From contig NZ_JACJRQ010000029.1 of the NCBI RefSeq assembly GCF_014697355.1, positions 40,035 to 104,034 on the forward strand: a DNA stretch of 64,000 nucleotides, in the 5' to 3' direction. The notes under the pieces were generated by a model, which did not search any database, was not told the origin of the DNA, and saw nothing but the letters and a program-made list of their open reading frames with translations. Both the position numbers and the translations under genes were made by a program. The stretch is from Nostoc calcicola FACHB-3891 (GTDB taxonomy: Bacteria > Cyanobacteriota > Cyanobacteriia > Cyanobacteriales > Nostocaceae). Positions 25,507 through 33,733 of this stretch are shown piece by piece. How positions within the stretch are numbered: the stretch's first letter is position 1; the number at the start of each line of letters is the position of its first letter.

Positions 25507-28500
25507 TTATTGCGACTCTCCAATAAGAGTAAAAGCAGCCCATTGAGATGGACTCACATATTTTTTCTTAGCAGTAAGCATGGCATTTCTTAACGCAGTA
25601 GCTTTGTCAACTTTTTGTTGTAGATTTTGATAAAATTCGGTCATTAAAAAGGCAGTTGAACCATCATCTACCGCCCATAAAGAAACAATCACGCTAGGTG
25701 TACCTGCACTAATTAAAGAACGAGATAAACCAATAACGCCATCACCAGTTATTCGACCCCTACCTGTGTCGCAAGCACTGAGGACAACTAAATCAGCGTT
25801 AATTTTCATATCGAGAATTTCTTCTGCTGTCAGTAGTCCATCGTGCTTTTTATCTTCCTTGCTTAGAGGTGATGAAAGGGAGTTAGAATTTTCTGGTGTG
25901 AGAGCGAGCCTTCCTTCAAAAGGAGCTAACGCGATCGCACTATCTAATCCTCGAATATCATCAAATAGTCCGTGGGTAGCAAAATGAATGATTTGCGCTT
26001 GGGGTAAGCGTTGTACAATCGCTGCTTCTGTCGCCTTATCGCCAATTAAAGCTTGGGTGTTAAATAAGGATGCGATCGCTTTTGCTTCTCTCTCTGCACC
26101 AGGTAAGGAAGTTAATTGTTGCGGCTTATCCCCAATTCTAAATGCAACCTTCGGCATGGTAGGGTTACCTACAATGAGTGGAGACGTGGAATTTCGCTGG
26201 TCTATATTTTGACGTTGTTGATGGGTTAAATCTAAAACCTGAATTGAGGGTGACGTGAGAATAGTATGTTTTTCTATCAGGTATTTACCGTTTTCATCTT
26301 GTAATGCGGGGAAGGGAACAAGGAATAATGAATTTTGAGGAATAAAGATTACCTTGTCTGTTTCTTTTGTAGGTAACAGTTCAGCAATAGGGTTAATTAA
26401 TATTTCATGTAGTCGTTTTAAATTATTTTGTGCTTTAGATAAATTGGGTTTATAAGATACTCGAATACCACGACTTCTGACACCGATTGATTGACGACTG
26501 GCGATTACTAGGCTATTTAAATTGGTACTTTCTTTTTGCCACAAAGGTTTGAGGTTAGCTTTGCGGAATATTACTTCACCTGTGGGTTTTATGACCCAGA
26601 TATACAATTCTGATTCTTCTGTTTGTTGTTTACCTTCAACTTTGAAGTCATCAATACTAATTGAATATTGTACCAATGTGGCGTTTTGTGATTTGGCAGT
26701 TTGTTTAATTTGGTCAATATTTGGTGGCTTGGATAATTGTTCTTGAGGGTTAGAAGATACTTGAGAAGCGAGTAACTCTACAAAGGCACGTCCTCTTCCT
26801 CGCTCGGATATTTCTAGCGCTCTATCTGTCTTATTTTGAGCAATCAGAACTTGTTGTAAAATGCGATAGATACTACTTTGCGTATCAAAAAAAGAAACTT
26901 TATCATTATCTTTTAATTCTCGACCTCGCAGAGATTCTAAAACTTTTATTCCCTCAAATAGGATACTTTCTGCTAACTTGAGATTTCCATGTTTGTAGTA
27001 ATTAAGCCCTAAATTGTTAAGTGCAGCGCCCTCACCTCTACGGTCGTTTATTTTTTGAGATATTTTCAACCTTTGCTGTTGATACTCAATGGCTTTGGGG
27101 TAGTCTCCCAGACTATAGTAGGTATTACCGAGACCACCCAGCGCATTACCCTCCCCTTGACGGTCTTGTATTTCTTGGGCGGTTTTCAGACTTTGTTGTT
27201 GGTACTCAATTGCTTTAGGGTAGTCTTCCAAATTACGGTAGGCAATACCTATGTTTCCCAGTGATTGACCCTCCCCTTGGCGGTCTTGTATTTCTTGGGC
27301 GATTTTCAACCTTTGCTGTTCATACTTAATCGCTTTGGGGTAGTCTCCCAAAGCAAGGTAGGCAATACCTATGTTTCCCAGTGATTGACCCTCCCCTTGG
27401 CGATCTTGTATTTCTTGGGCGATCGCTAAACTTTGTTGGTGGTACTCAATCGCTTTTGGGTAGTTTCCTAAACTATGGTAAACAACACCGAGATTTCCTA
27501 GTGATTGCCTTTCGCCTAAACGGTATTTAATTTCCTGGGCAATTTTCAAGTGTTTCTGATGATACTCAATAGCTTTAGGGTAGTCTCCCAGATCATTGTA
27601 AATGCTACCGAGATTACCAAATGCAACACCCTCCCCTTGACGGTATTTAATTTCTTGGGCAATTTTCAAGTGTAGCTGATGGTATTCAATGGCTTTGGGG
27701 TAATCTCTCAAACTATAGTAAGCATTTCCCAGACCACCGAATACAGCACCTTCTCCTTCACGGTCTTTAATTTCTTGAGCGATTTTCAGGCTTTGCTGAT
27801 GGTATTCAATGGCTTTGTGATAATCTCCCAAGCTGTCATAGGTATTACCAAAATTGTAGAGTGCAATACCCTCGGTTTTACTATCTTTAATTTCTCGCAA
27901 GATTGGCAAACTTTGCTGATAATATTCAATGGCTTTGCGATAATCTCCCAGAAAATGGTAAGCCACACCTAAATTTACCAGTGTTTTACCCTCTCCTTGA
28001 CGGTCTTTTATTTCGCGGTAGATTAACAGTGCTTGCTGCCAAGATTGTAATGCGGCGGTGAATTGACTGCTTTGCAGTTGCTCACGCCCTCGCTGCATCA
28101 CTTTCTCTGCTTCCGCTTTACGGTCATTATTAGTATGCGCCAATATCTGCGATGCTACTGGTAAATTAGAAGCTGAATAAATGGACTTTTGAACAAAAGT
28201 AGTATTTTGTAATTTAGTATTTTTTTGACTTTTCTGTTTCTCTAATAGCTGAGGTGATCTTAAATCATCGTTAGCGTTAGTAGTCAAGCGAGATGCTAAT
28301 AACTCTACAAAAGCTCTAGAACGACTACGTTCGGCTATTTCTAAAGCTGCATCAGTTTTATTCTGAACAATGAGAACTTGTTGCAGAATATTATATGTAT
28401 TGCGTTGGGTCTCATACAATGAAACTTTTTGATTATCACCCAATCGACTATCTCGAAGAGATTCTTTTACCTTCAGTGATTCGATGAGAGTTCTTTCTGC

Positions 28501-29541
28501 TAAGGCTAACTTACCCTGTTTGTAGAAAATATGACCTAAATTATTTAGTATTTTTCCTTTGCTCTGAAGGTTTTTTGTTTCCTCTGCAATTAATAAAGAC
28601 TGTTGTAAATAATCAATAGCTACTGGATAATTTCCCTGTTCACTATAAACATTACTCAAGTTTAATAAGTCTATTCCCTCACCTCGACGGTCTTTGAATT
28701 GCCGTGAAATTCTCAATCCCTGTGTAAAATACTCAACCGCTTTGGAGTAATTTCCCTGTTTCCAATAAGCCTGACCTAAAGCACTAAGTGCTGAACTTTC
28801 AGCATAAGGACGTTTGAGAACCCGAAAAATTTTTAATCCCTGTTTCAAATACTCAATTGCTTTCGGATAGTCTCCCACATAAAAGTAAATTTTCCCTAAT
28901 TGTTCTAAGGCACTCCCCTCACCTAAATTATCTTTGATTTCCCGTGCTATTTTTAATCCCTGCTCTACATAGTCAATTGCTTTTAGATAGTCTCCCAATT
29001 TGCGATACACAGTACCCAAGTCTTGTAATGCAATACCCTCCATGTCTTTGTCTTTTAATTGCCTTGAAATTATTAGGCTCTGTTCTGCATACTCAATTGC
29101 TTGTGGGAAATTTCCCAGCCCAGAATAAGCACTACCAAGATATGAAAGTATGAAAAATTCGATGTCATGCTTTTTGATCGAGCGTATAATCGCTAGAGAC
29201 TGTTGAAAGTATTCAATCGCTTTGGGATAGTTTCCCAAGTTAATGTATACGTCACCGAAAGCTCCCAATGCCAAAGCTTCACCCCGACGGTCTTTTATTT
29301 CCCGATAAATTTGAAGTGCTTGTCCATGAGACTTTAAAGCTAGCTCAACCTTACCGAATCGGCGATAATCAAATCCTTCGTTCAAAAGCCTATCAGCCTC
29401 TGCTTTACGCTCAGTATTAGTCTGCGCCAAAACCTGTGATGCAGCAAACACAACTGGAAAACTCGAACCCAAGGAAGTCGAGACAACAGCCAATAGACAA
29501 ATAAATACACTTAGCCCAATTTTGCAGGAACGCATAGCCAT
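25507..29541 (-). CDS. exported TPR-CHAT protein made of two fused units
   Basis: 1344 residues with a signal peptide (~7-40), a first TPR block to ~390, a first pre-CHAT motif RSRAFVELLASRL (~405-417) not followed by a CHAT domain, then LPVASQILAHTNNDRKAEAE (~460-475), which mirrors the N-terminus of the mature protein (AASQVLAQTNTERKAEAD). A second, very regular TPR block (DYPKAIEYHQQSLKIAQEI), a second motif RGRAFVELLASQV (~915) and a full CHAT domain follow, with His1190 (HFATHGLF) and Cys1257 (LSACDTG). This is best read as two TPR-CHAT genes joined by loss of the first CHAT domain and the second signal peptide. The start lies 12 bp after the degenerate CHAT gene, so the two are likely co-transcribed. 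Confidence 0.88.
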   Translation of the reverse strand: MAMRSCKIGLSVFICLLAVVSTSLGSSFPVVFAASQVLAQTNTERKAEADRLLNEGFDYRRFGKVELALKSHGQALQIYREIKDRRGEALALGAFGDVYINLGNYPKAIEYFQQSLAIIRSIKKHDIEFFILSYLGSAYSGLGNFPQAIEYAEQSLIISRQLKDKDMEGIALQDLGTVYRKLGDYLKAIDYVEQGLKIAREIKDNLGEGSALEQLGKIYFYVGDYPKAIEYLKQGLKIFRVLKRPYAESSALSALGQAYWKQGNYSKAVEYFTQGLRISRQFKDRRGEGIDLLNLSNVYSEQGNYPVAIDYLQQSLLIAEETKNLQSKGKILNNLGHIFYKQGKLALAERTLIESLKVKESLRDSRLGDNQKVSLYETQRNTYNILQQVLIVQNKTDAALEIAERSRSRAFVELLASRLTTNANDDLRSPQLLEKQKSQKNTKLQNTTFVQKSIYSASNLPVASQILAHTNNDRKAEAEKVMQRGREQLQSSQFTAALQSWQQALLIYREIKDRQGEGKTLVNLGVAYHFLGDYRKAIEYYQQSLPILREIKDSKTEGIALYNFGNTYDSLGDYHKAIEYHQQSLKIAQEIKDREGEGAVFGGLGNAYYSLRDYPKAIEYHQLHLKIAQEIKYRQGEGVAFGNLGSIYNDLGDYPKAIEYHQKHLKIAQEIKYRLGERQSLGNLGVVYHSLGNYPKAIEYHQQSLAIAQEIQDRQGEGQSLGNIGIAYLALGDYPKAIKYEQQRLKIAQEIQDRQGEGQSLGNIGIAYRNLEDYPKAIEYQQQSLKTAQEIQDRQGEGNALGGLGNTYYSLGDYPKAIEYQQQRLKISQKINDRRGEGAALNNLGLNYYKHGNLKLAESILFEGIKVLESLRGRELKDNDKVSFFDTQSSIYRILQQVLIAQNKTDRALEISERGRGRAFVELLASQVSSNPQEQLSKPPNIDQIKQTAKSQNATLVQYSISIDDFKVEGKQQTEESELYIWVIKPTGEVIFRKANLKPLWQKESTNLNSLVIASRQSIGVRSRGIRVSYKPNLSKAQNNLKRLHEILINPIAELLPTKETDKVIFIPQNSLFLVPFPALQDENGKYLIEKHTILTSPSIQVLDLTHQQRQNIDQRNSTSPLIVGNPTMPKVAFRIGDKPQQLTSLPGAEREAKAIASLFNTQALIGDKATEAAIVQRLPQAQIIHFATHGLFDDIRGLDSAIALAPFEGRLALTPENSNSLSSPLSKEDKKHDGLLTAEEILDMKINADLVVLSACDTGRGRITGDGVIGLSRSLISAGTPSVIVSLWAVDDGSTAFLMTEFYQNLQQKVDKATALRNAMLTAKKKYVSPSQWAAFTLIGESQ
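26960..28020 (-). repeat. near-identical 120-bp TPR-coding tandem repeats
   Basis: Nine consecutive 40-residue TPR units. Neighbouring copies are nearly identical in DNA (for example ~27240-27300 and ~27360-27420 share a long run with gattgaccctccccttggcg). This points to recent unit duplication or gene conversion inside the array. Confidence 0.7.
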
Positions 29542-29553
29542 AAACCCACATCA

Positions 29554-30957
29554 TCACAACAAACCAATCAACGTAAAAGCAGCCCAATCTTCAGGATTTG
29601 GATACTTTTTCATCGTTTCCAGCATCGCTTGACGTAACGCGCCCGCTTTATCCGTATTTTTGCTTAAATTACCATAAAATTCGCTCATCAGCGTCACTGT
29701 TGATATATCAGAAACATTCCATAGCGAACCAATGACGCTATCCGCACCAGCGGCTAAAAAAGCGCGAGAAAGCCCAATGACACCATCACCTGTGATGCGT
29801 CCCAAGGCTGTATTGCCACCAGTCAAGACTACTAAATCTGCTTTGAGGTTGAAATTCTGGATTTCTTCAGTCTTCAACCAACCATCATCCTGCTGCGAAG
29901 AAGCCAGAGCAATTACACCTGGAGAGTCTTCTCGATCGTAATCTTGGGGAAAAGTATTGGTTGCGAGGTGAATAATTCTCGCTTGGAGCATTTTTTGTGC
30001 GATCGCGGTTTCTGTTGCAGCATCACCTATTAGTGGTTGAGTTTGAAACATCTGTGCAATGTTTTTGGCTTCTTCTTCTGCACCTGGTAATCGTGATGGT
30101 TTACAGTTATCCCTTGCTGGATTGAGGGCGGTTTTTGGTGCAGTGGGGTTTCCTACTATTAATAATTCATCATCCGTAATATGTTTGGGAACAAAAGGTT
30201 TTGCATCTTTACGCCCTTTTTGGCGCTGGTAAAGTAAATCTAAGACCTGAATTGAAGGTGCAGTAGAAATTGTGTGTTTCTCAATCAAATATTTACCATT
30301 CGCGTCTTGTAATGCTGCAAAGGGAACAGTAAATAGTTCGCCTTGAGGAATAAAAATTACTCGTTCCTCTGGTTTTTGTGGTAGTAAGTCGGCAATTGGT
30401 TCAATTAGTACTTGATGCAGTTTGTGTAAATCAAATTTCAAGCTTTTATTTTTAGGCTTTTCATAAACTACAATCCCCTTTGGCTCTGCACTTATTGCAC
30501 CATGATGACGGCGATTTCTGCTAAATAAATTGAGAAATAAATTATTTTCAACTTTTCCCCAAGCTTTTAAGTCAATTTTACGGAATTGCATCTCGCCTGT
30601 GGGTTTAATTACCCAAATATATAATTCCGATTCTTGAGCTTCTGTTTTTTCATTAACTGTAGATTCATCGGTAACAATTGAGTATTGAACAATTGTGGCA
30701 TTTTGTTGCTTTGTAACCTGCTTAATTTGCTCTATATTTGGTGTATTTGAAGAGTTGGCAAGTTGTTTTGTTAATGTTGGTTCTGCTATGTGCTGAGTTT
30801 TAGTTTGCTTGAAACTAATTTGATTTGACTTGAAAATGGGTAATTTGTCATTAGCGATCGCACTGTTATAATTAGCTGTAATAGCTGTGAAAATAATTAA
30901 TATAGTAGTAACTTTACAAATGGAGATTAAAAAATAATTTTTTGATGTTTTCATCAT
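29554..30957 (-). CDS. exported CHAT-fold protein lacking both catalytic residues and TPRs
   Basis: 467 residues: a signal peptide (~11-35), a short linker, and a CHAT domain that follows the neighbouring enzyme closely (ELYIWVIKPTGE, VIFIPQGELFTVPFAALQD, EKHTISTAPSIQVLDL, GDGVIGLSRAFLAAG, GSLWNVSD). The catalytic His-Gly is replaced (HLATNTF, Asn334), and SACDTG is replaced by TGGNTA, with Gly381 in place of Cys. The frame is otherwise intact and well conserved, so it is more likely a selected pseudo-enzyme (decoy, inhibitor or regulatory subunit) than decay. It lies 12 bp upstream of the active fused TPR-CHAT gene, which suggests a functional pair. Confidence 0.88.
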   Translation of the reverse strand: MMKTSKNYFLISICKVTTILIIFTAITANYNSAIANDKLPIFKSNQISFKQTKTQHIAEPTLTKQLANSSNTPNIEQIKQVTKQQNATIVQYSIVTDESTVNEKTEAQESELYIWVIKPTGEMQFRKIDLKAWGKVENNLFLNLFSRNRRHHGAISAEPKGIVVYEKPKNKSLKFDLHKLHQVLIEPIADLLPQKPEERVIFIPQGELFTVPFAALQDANGKYLIEKHTISTAPSIQVLDLLYQRQKGRKDAKPFVPKHITDDELLIVGNPTAPKTALNPARDNCKPSRLPGAEEEAKNIAQMFQTQPLIGDAATETAIAQKMLQARIIHLATNTFPQDYDREDSPGVIALASSQQDDGWLKTEEIQNFNLKADLVVLTGGNTALGRITGDGVIGLSRAFLAAGADSVIGSLWNVSDISTVTLMSEFYGNLSKNTDKAGALRQAMLETMKKYPNPEDWAAFTLIGLL

Positions 30958-31008
30958 AATTCTCTTGGTGAATGATTGTTATGAGAGTTAGGAGTATTGG
31001 TAAATAGT

Positions 31009-31035
31009 GGTGCGTTACACTGACCATAACGCACC
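31009..31035. terminator. hairpin with T-tract on the plus strand
   Basis: ggtgcgtta and taacgcacc form a perfect 9-bp stem with a 9-base loop, followed by five T on the plus strand. It lies 27 bp after the stop of the small TPR gene. The T-tract faces the other strand, so for that gene it works at best as a bidirectional stem. This stem is a common cyanobacterial repeat. Confidence 0.55.
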
Positions 31036-31062
31036 TTTTTAATTGAATTATTCAATCCAAAA

Positions 31063-31623
31063 CTAGCTAGTCTGAATATTTTCAATCATGTCTTGTGCTT
31101 TTTTCGCTAATTCTGGTTCTCCTTGTTCTGTAAAAAGGCTAACGGCTTGATTTAAATCTAAAACTGCTGCTTCTTTGTCGCCTAATTTATATTGACTAGC
31201 AGCCCGGAAAAAATAAGCGTGTGCAAATTTAGCATCAAGCGCAATTACTTGGTCAAAATCTGATTTTGCTGCTTCATATTTCTCCGTATATAAATAAGCA
31301 ATTCCTCTACCAAAATAAGCGTAAGTAGCACTCTCATTATTGCGTTCAGTCTGTAAAACTTTATTAAATGCTTCAATTGCTCCTTCATAGTCATCTTTCT
31401 TTAAAAGGTCATAACCCTGCGATAATTGGGTTTCAACGCTGGAACTATTGCCGCTTGTGTTAGCTGGTTTTAGTTGAGAATCTCGAATTTGTGGTTTTTC
31501 TTGCAACGTTGAAACTTGTGCTACCAATTGATTTGGATTTTGGAAGTTTTGAGCATCCGCTTTAGCACTATAAAAACTTGTTCCTAATACAACCAAAGTA
31601 ATTGCTAATTTTAAACCTTTCAT
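31063..31623 (-). CDS. small exported TPR protein
   Basis: 186 residues from the second ATG (a twin ATG lies six bases upstream). The later one is eight bases from an AGGAG site and matches the paralogue start MKGLKLA. A signal peptide covers ~1-24 (LAITLVVLGTSFYSAKADA). Three TPRs lie between ~70 and ~165 (AIEAFNKVLQTERNN, AKSDFDQVIALDAKFAHAYFFRA, AVLDLNQAVSLF). Such proteins act as docking scaffolds in the periplasm. It is related to the next gene (31823), and both have the shared upstream element, so they are likely expressed with the CHAT and caspase proteins and may be adaptors. No enzymatic motif is seen. Confidence 0.8.
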   Translation of the reverse strand: MKGLKLAITLVVLGTSFYSAKADAQNFQNPNQLVAQVSTLQEKPQIRDSQLKPANTSGNSSSVETQLSQGYDLLKKDDYEGAIEAFNKVLQTERNNESATYAYFGRGIAYLYTEKYEAAKSDFDQVIALDAKFAHAYFFRAASQYKLGDKEAAVLDLNQAVSLFTEQGEPELAKKAQDMIENIQTS

Positions 31624-31668
31624 TGTCATGTCTCCTGTGTGTTTACAAATTTGTCACTGTTTCAAGAT

Positions 31669-31703
31669 GATGTATTTCTGAGAGTTGCGAGGATATGCAA
31701 AAA
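31669..31703 (-). promoter_or_regulatory. shared 35-bp element before a small TPR gene
   Basis: Gene-sense TTTTTGCATATCCTC, 9 bases, AGAAATACATC. It lies ~46 bp before the start at 31623. Confidence 0.75.
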
Positions 31704-31754
31704 TATTCGATATTTACTTGTATTTACTCACTTCAAGAAAGCTTGATTTATTAG

Positions 31755-31775
31755 CCAGGAGCTAGTAGCTCCTGG
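31755..31775 (-). terminator. strong short hairpin after a TPR gene
   Basis: ccaggagcta and tagctcctgg form a 10-bp self-complementary stem around one base, 47 bp after the stop codon of the gene at 31823. No clear T-tract follows, so termination is likely but not certain. Confidence 0.5.
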
Positions 31776-31822
31776 TAATTAAAAGGATAGAAAACAATCA
31801 ACACTCCAATCAAAAACAATTT

Positions 31823-32494
31823 TTAAGCCGTTGCAATTTCTTTAAACACATTTAATGCCTGTTCAGCAGCTTCAGGATTTCCTTGTTTTTGATAAAGTTC
31901 CGCAGCTTTTTGTAAGTCAGATTTTGCTTCATCTGTTTGAGCTAAATTCGCTAAAGCGATACCTCGCCAAAAATAAGCGTGAGCAAATTCAGGTTCCGTT
32001 TTGATGGTTTGCTGAAAATCTGCGAGCGAGTCACGATATTTTTCCAGTTGAACGTTAGCAAATCCTCTACCAAAGTAAGGATAAGCAGAACTAGGGTCAA
32101 TACGTATAGCTTGCTCGAAATCTGCAATTGCTGTCTGATATTCCCCCAATTGGGTATAAGTAAATCCTCGAAAGAAGTAAGCTGAAAAATTATTTTTATC
32201 AATTTTTAAAACTGCATTACAACCTTCGAGTGCTTTTTGAAAATCTCCTTTATCTAAATCTTGTGATATTTGAGTTAATAATGCATCTATATTATTAGCA
32301 TCATGAGCTTTGAGAGAAGAATTGAGTTTGGACAGTGGTTCGATTTTAGGTAGTTTTAACTGGGGTTTCAATTCAGTTTTTGCCCGTGTCACAAGCAACG
32401 CATTAGAATCGCTTAAGCTCCCAGCCAAAGTTTGCGAATTAAAAAACATTGTTCCGACAATTGCGATTACTGCTGCTAATTTTAAGCCTTTCAT
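31823..32494 (-). CDS. exported TPR protein
   Basis: 223 residues from the ATG at 32494, chosen because AAGGAG lies before it and the protein then begins MKGLKLAAVIAIVGTMFF, like its paralogue. A longer frame from 32569 would place 25 hydrophilic residues before the signal. After the signal and a low-complexity stretch come four TPRs from ~80 to ~215 (ALEGCNAVLKIDKNN, AIADFEQAIRIDPSSAYPYF, SLADFQQTIKTEPEFAHAYF). Likely a periplasmic scaffold. Three tandem copies of the shared regulatory element lie upstream, so it is probably the most strongly or finely controlled gene of the cluster. Confidence 0.82.
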   Translation of the reverse strand: MKGLKLAAVIAIVGTMFFNSQTLAGSLSDSNALLVTRAKTELKPQLKLPKIEPLSKLNSSLKAHDANNIDALLTQISQDLDKGDFQKALEGCNAVLKIDKNNFSAYFFRGFTYTQLGEYQTAIADFEQAIRIDPSSAYPYFGRGFANVQLEKYRDSLADFQQTIKTEPEFAHAYFWRGIALANLAQTDEAKSDLQKAAELYQKQGNPEAAEQALNVFKEIATA

Positions 32495-32590
32495 TTGGTC
32501 TGCTCCTTGATATTTGTTGATGTTGGATGAATGAAGTTGTACTAAGATGAATAAATGCATCTGTTGCAACTATGTTTTGCTCGCTCACAT

Positions 32591-32797
32591 GAATATGTAT
32601 TTCTAGAGGTTAAGAGGATATGCCAAAATGAGTTTTTTCTAACTTGAGGACGTTCCTCTTTGTGCGCTCATAGATATGTATTTCTGGGATTTGAGAGGAT
32701 ATGCCAAAATGAGTTTTTTCTAACTTGAGGGCGTTCCTCTTTGTGCGCTCATAGATATGTATTTCTGAGGTTTGAGAGGATATGCCAAAATTGGGGA
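32591..32797 (-). repeat. 2.5 tandem copies of an 81-bp unit carrying the shared element
   Basis: Units start at 32591, 32673 and 32754 (periods 82 and 81 bp). Units 1 and 2 are nearly identical, and the third is cut after the element. Each contains the shared motif (32594-32628, 32675-32710, 32756-32791) and units 1 and 2 contain a palindromic gaggacgttcctc-type word. The array is 100-300 bp before the TPR gene at 32494. Confidence 0.88.
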
Positions 32798-33010
32798 GTT
32801 TTTTTGAAATTAATTGTGAACTAGCTAACGAAGTAGCCCAAAATGCTTATACAATAAGGGTTGAGACTATTTTAAACTTTTAGATATTTTTTCTTTAAAC
32901 AGAGATTTTCAGTATATTTTGAGAAACTGTGCTGCAAACAAACATAAAAATACCCAGATGATGTATCTGAGTATCTCTTAAAAAGATGATTGCTGATTTT
33001 TAAAGACTTT

Positions 33011-33733
33011 CTACTTACCGCACTGTGACTTAAGTTGTTGCGGAATATCTTGAAGTATTTTCAGTAACTCAGCAGAAGGTTTTTCTACAGAGTAAGCTTG
33101 CTGTAAGGCATCAGCCCACAATTCCTGCTGTATAAAATAGTTAGCTTTTGCCAGTGCGATCGCTTCCGTGTTAGCTCCTTTAGCTTTTTGTTCTTCTTCC
33201 AAACTTTTTAATTTATTAGTTATGCCCTGTCTTTCTTGTGGTTCCATTACCTGAAATTTGATATTTCCAGTTGCTGCACCTCCCTCAAATACCGCCCAAT
33301 AATAAGTTTCACCTGGTTGTAGTGGCTCTCCTGTGTAACTGATAAATTTTTTCCCTGGTGCTAATTCCTGAACCCATAAAGTCGTCTGCCTATTCTTCAT
33401 CAGTCCAACTTGTTGTGCATTTCCTTCCCAAAGAAATAGCGGGCGATCGCTCCAAACAATTCTAGGTTTATTTGGTTTATCCTCTGGTACATCGGGAGAT
33501 ATCATACAAACGGAATTTGGTGCAGATGAACCACGAACAGGACGACCGACTGCTTTACGTGGTTTAATAGGAGGTTTCGGTTTCGATAAAGGCAGAAAAA
33601 TATTAATCCAAGATAGTAAAGGATTTGTTTGTTTGGTTTCTGCTTTTAACTCCACATTGGAGAACAAAGATAATCCAGTAATATTTATTGTCAAAAGTAA
33701 GAAACAAGGCTTAATATAATCGAACTTATTCAT
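33011..33733 (-). CDS. DUF928-family exported protein
   Basis: 240 residues starting at ATG 33733, whose first base overlaps the TAA of the CHAT-CHASE2 gene; AGGAG lies ten bases upstream. A hydrophobic signal (CFLLLTINITGLSLF) is followed by the DUF928 pattern: a basic Pro-rich stretch (KPPIKPRKAVGRPVRGSS), SVCMISPDVPED, RPLFLWEGN, a beta-rich middle (ETYYWAVFEGGAATGNIKFQV) and a helical C-terminus (AIALAKANYFIQQELWADAL). DUF928 proteins are often found beside CHASE2 and TPR-CHAT genes in cyanobacteria (known association, function unknown). The overlap with the sensor-like gene implies a shared role in the periplasm, perhaps as its ligand-binding partner. Confidence 0.8.
   Translation of the reverse strand: MNKFDYIKPCFLLLTINITGLSLFSNVELKAETKQTNPLLSWINIFLPLSKPKPPIKPRKAVGRPVRGSSAPNSVCMISPDVPEDKPNKPRIVWSDRPLFLWEGNAQQVGLMKNRQTTLWVQELAPGKKFISYTGEPLQPGETYYWAVFEGGAATGNIKFQVMEPQERQGITNKLKSLEEEQKAKGANTEAIALAKANYFIQQELWADALQQAYSVEKPSAELLKILQDIPQQLKSQCGK

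Noticed and set aside
27000..28000. Could the 120-bp periodicity be a CRISPR array?
   Set aside because: The repeats are long, contiguous and in frame, encode TPR units and have no unique spacers of constant length. No CRISPR array was seen in the window.
29554..30957. Treating the lone CHAT gene as a random pseudogene
   Set aside because: The frame is intact over 467 codons, the signal peptide is kept and non-catalytic CHAT motifs are conserved, so a non-catalytic role is more likely.
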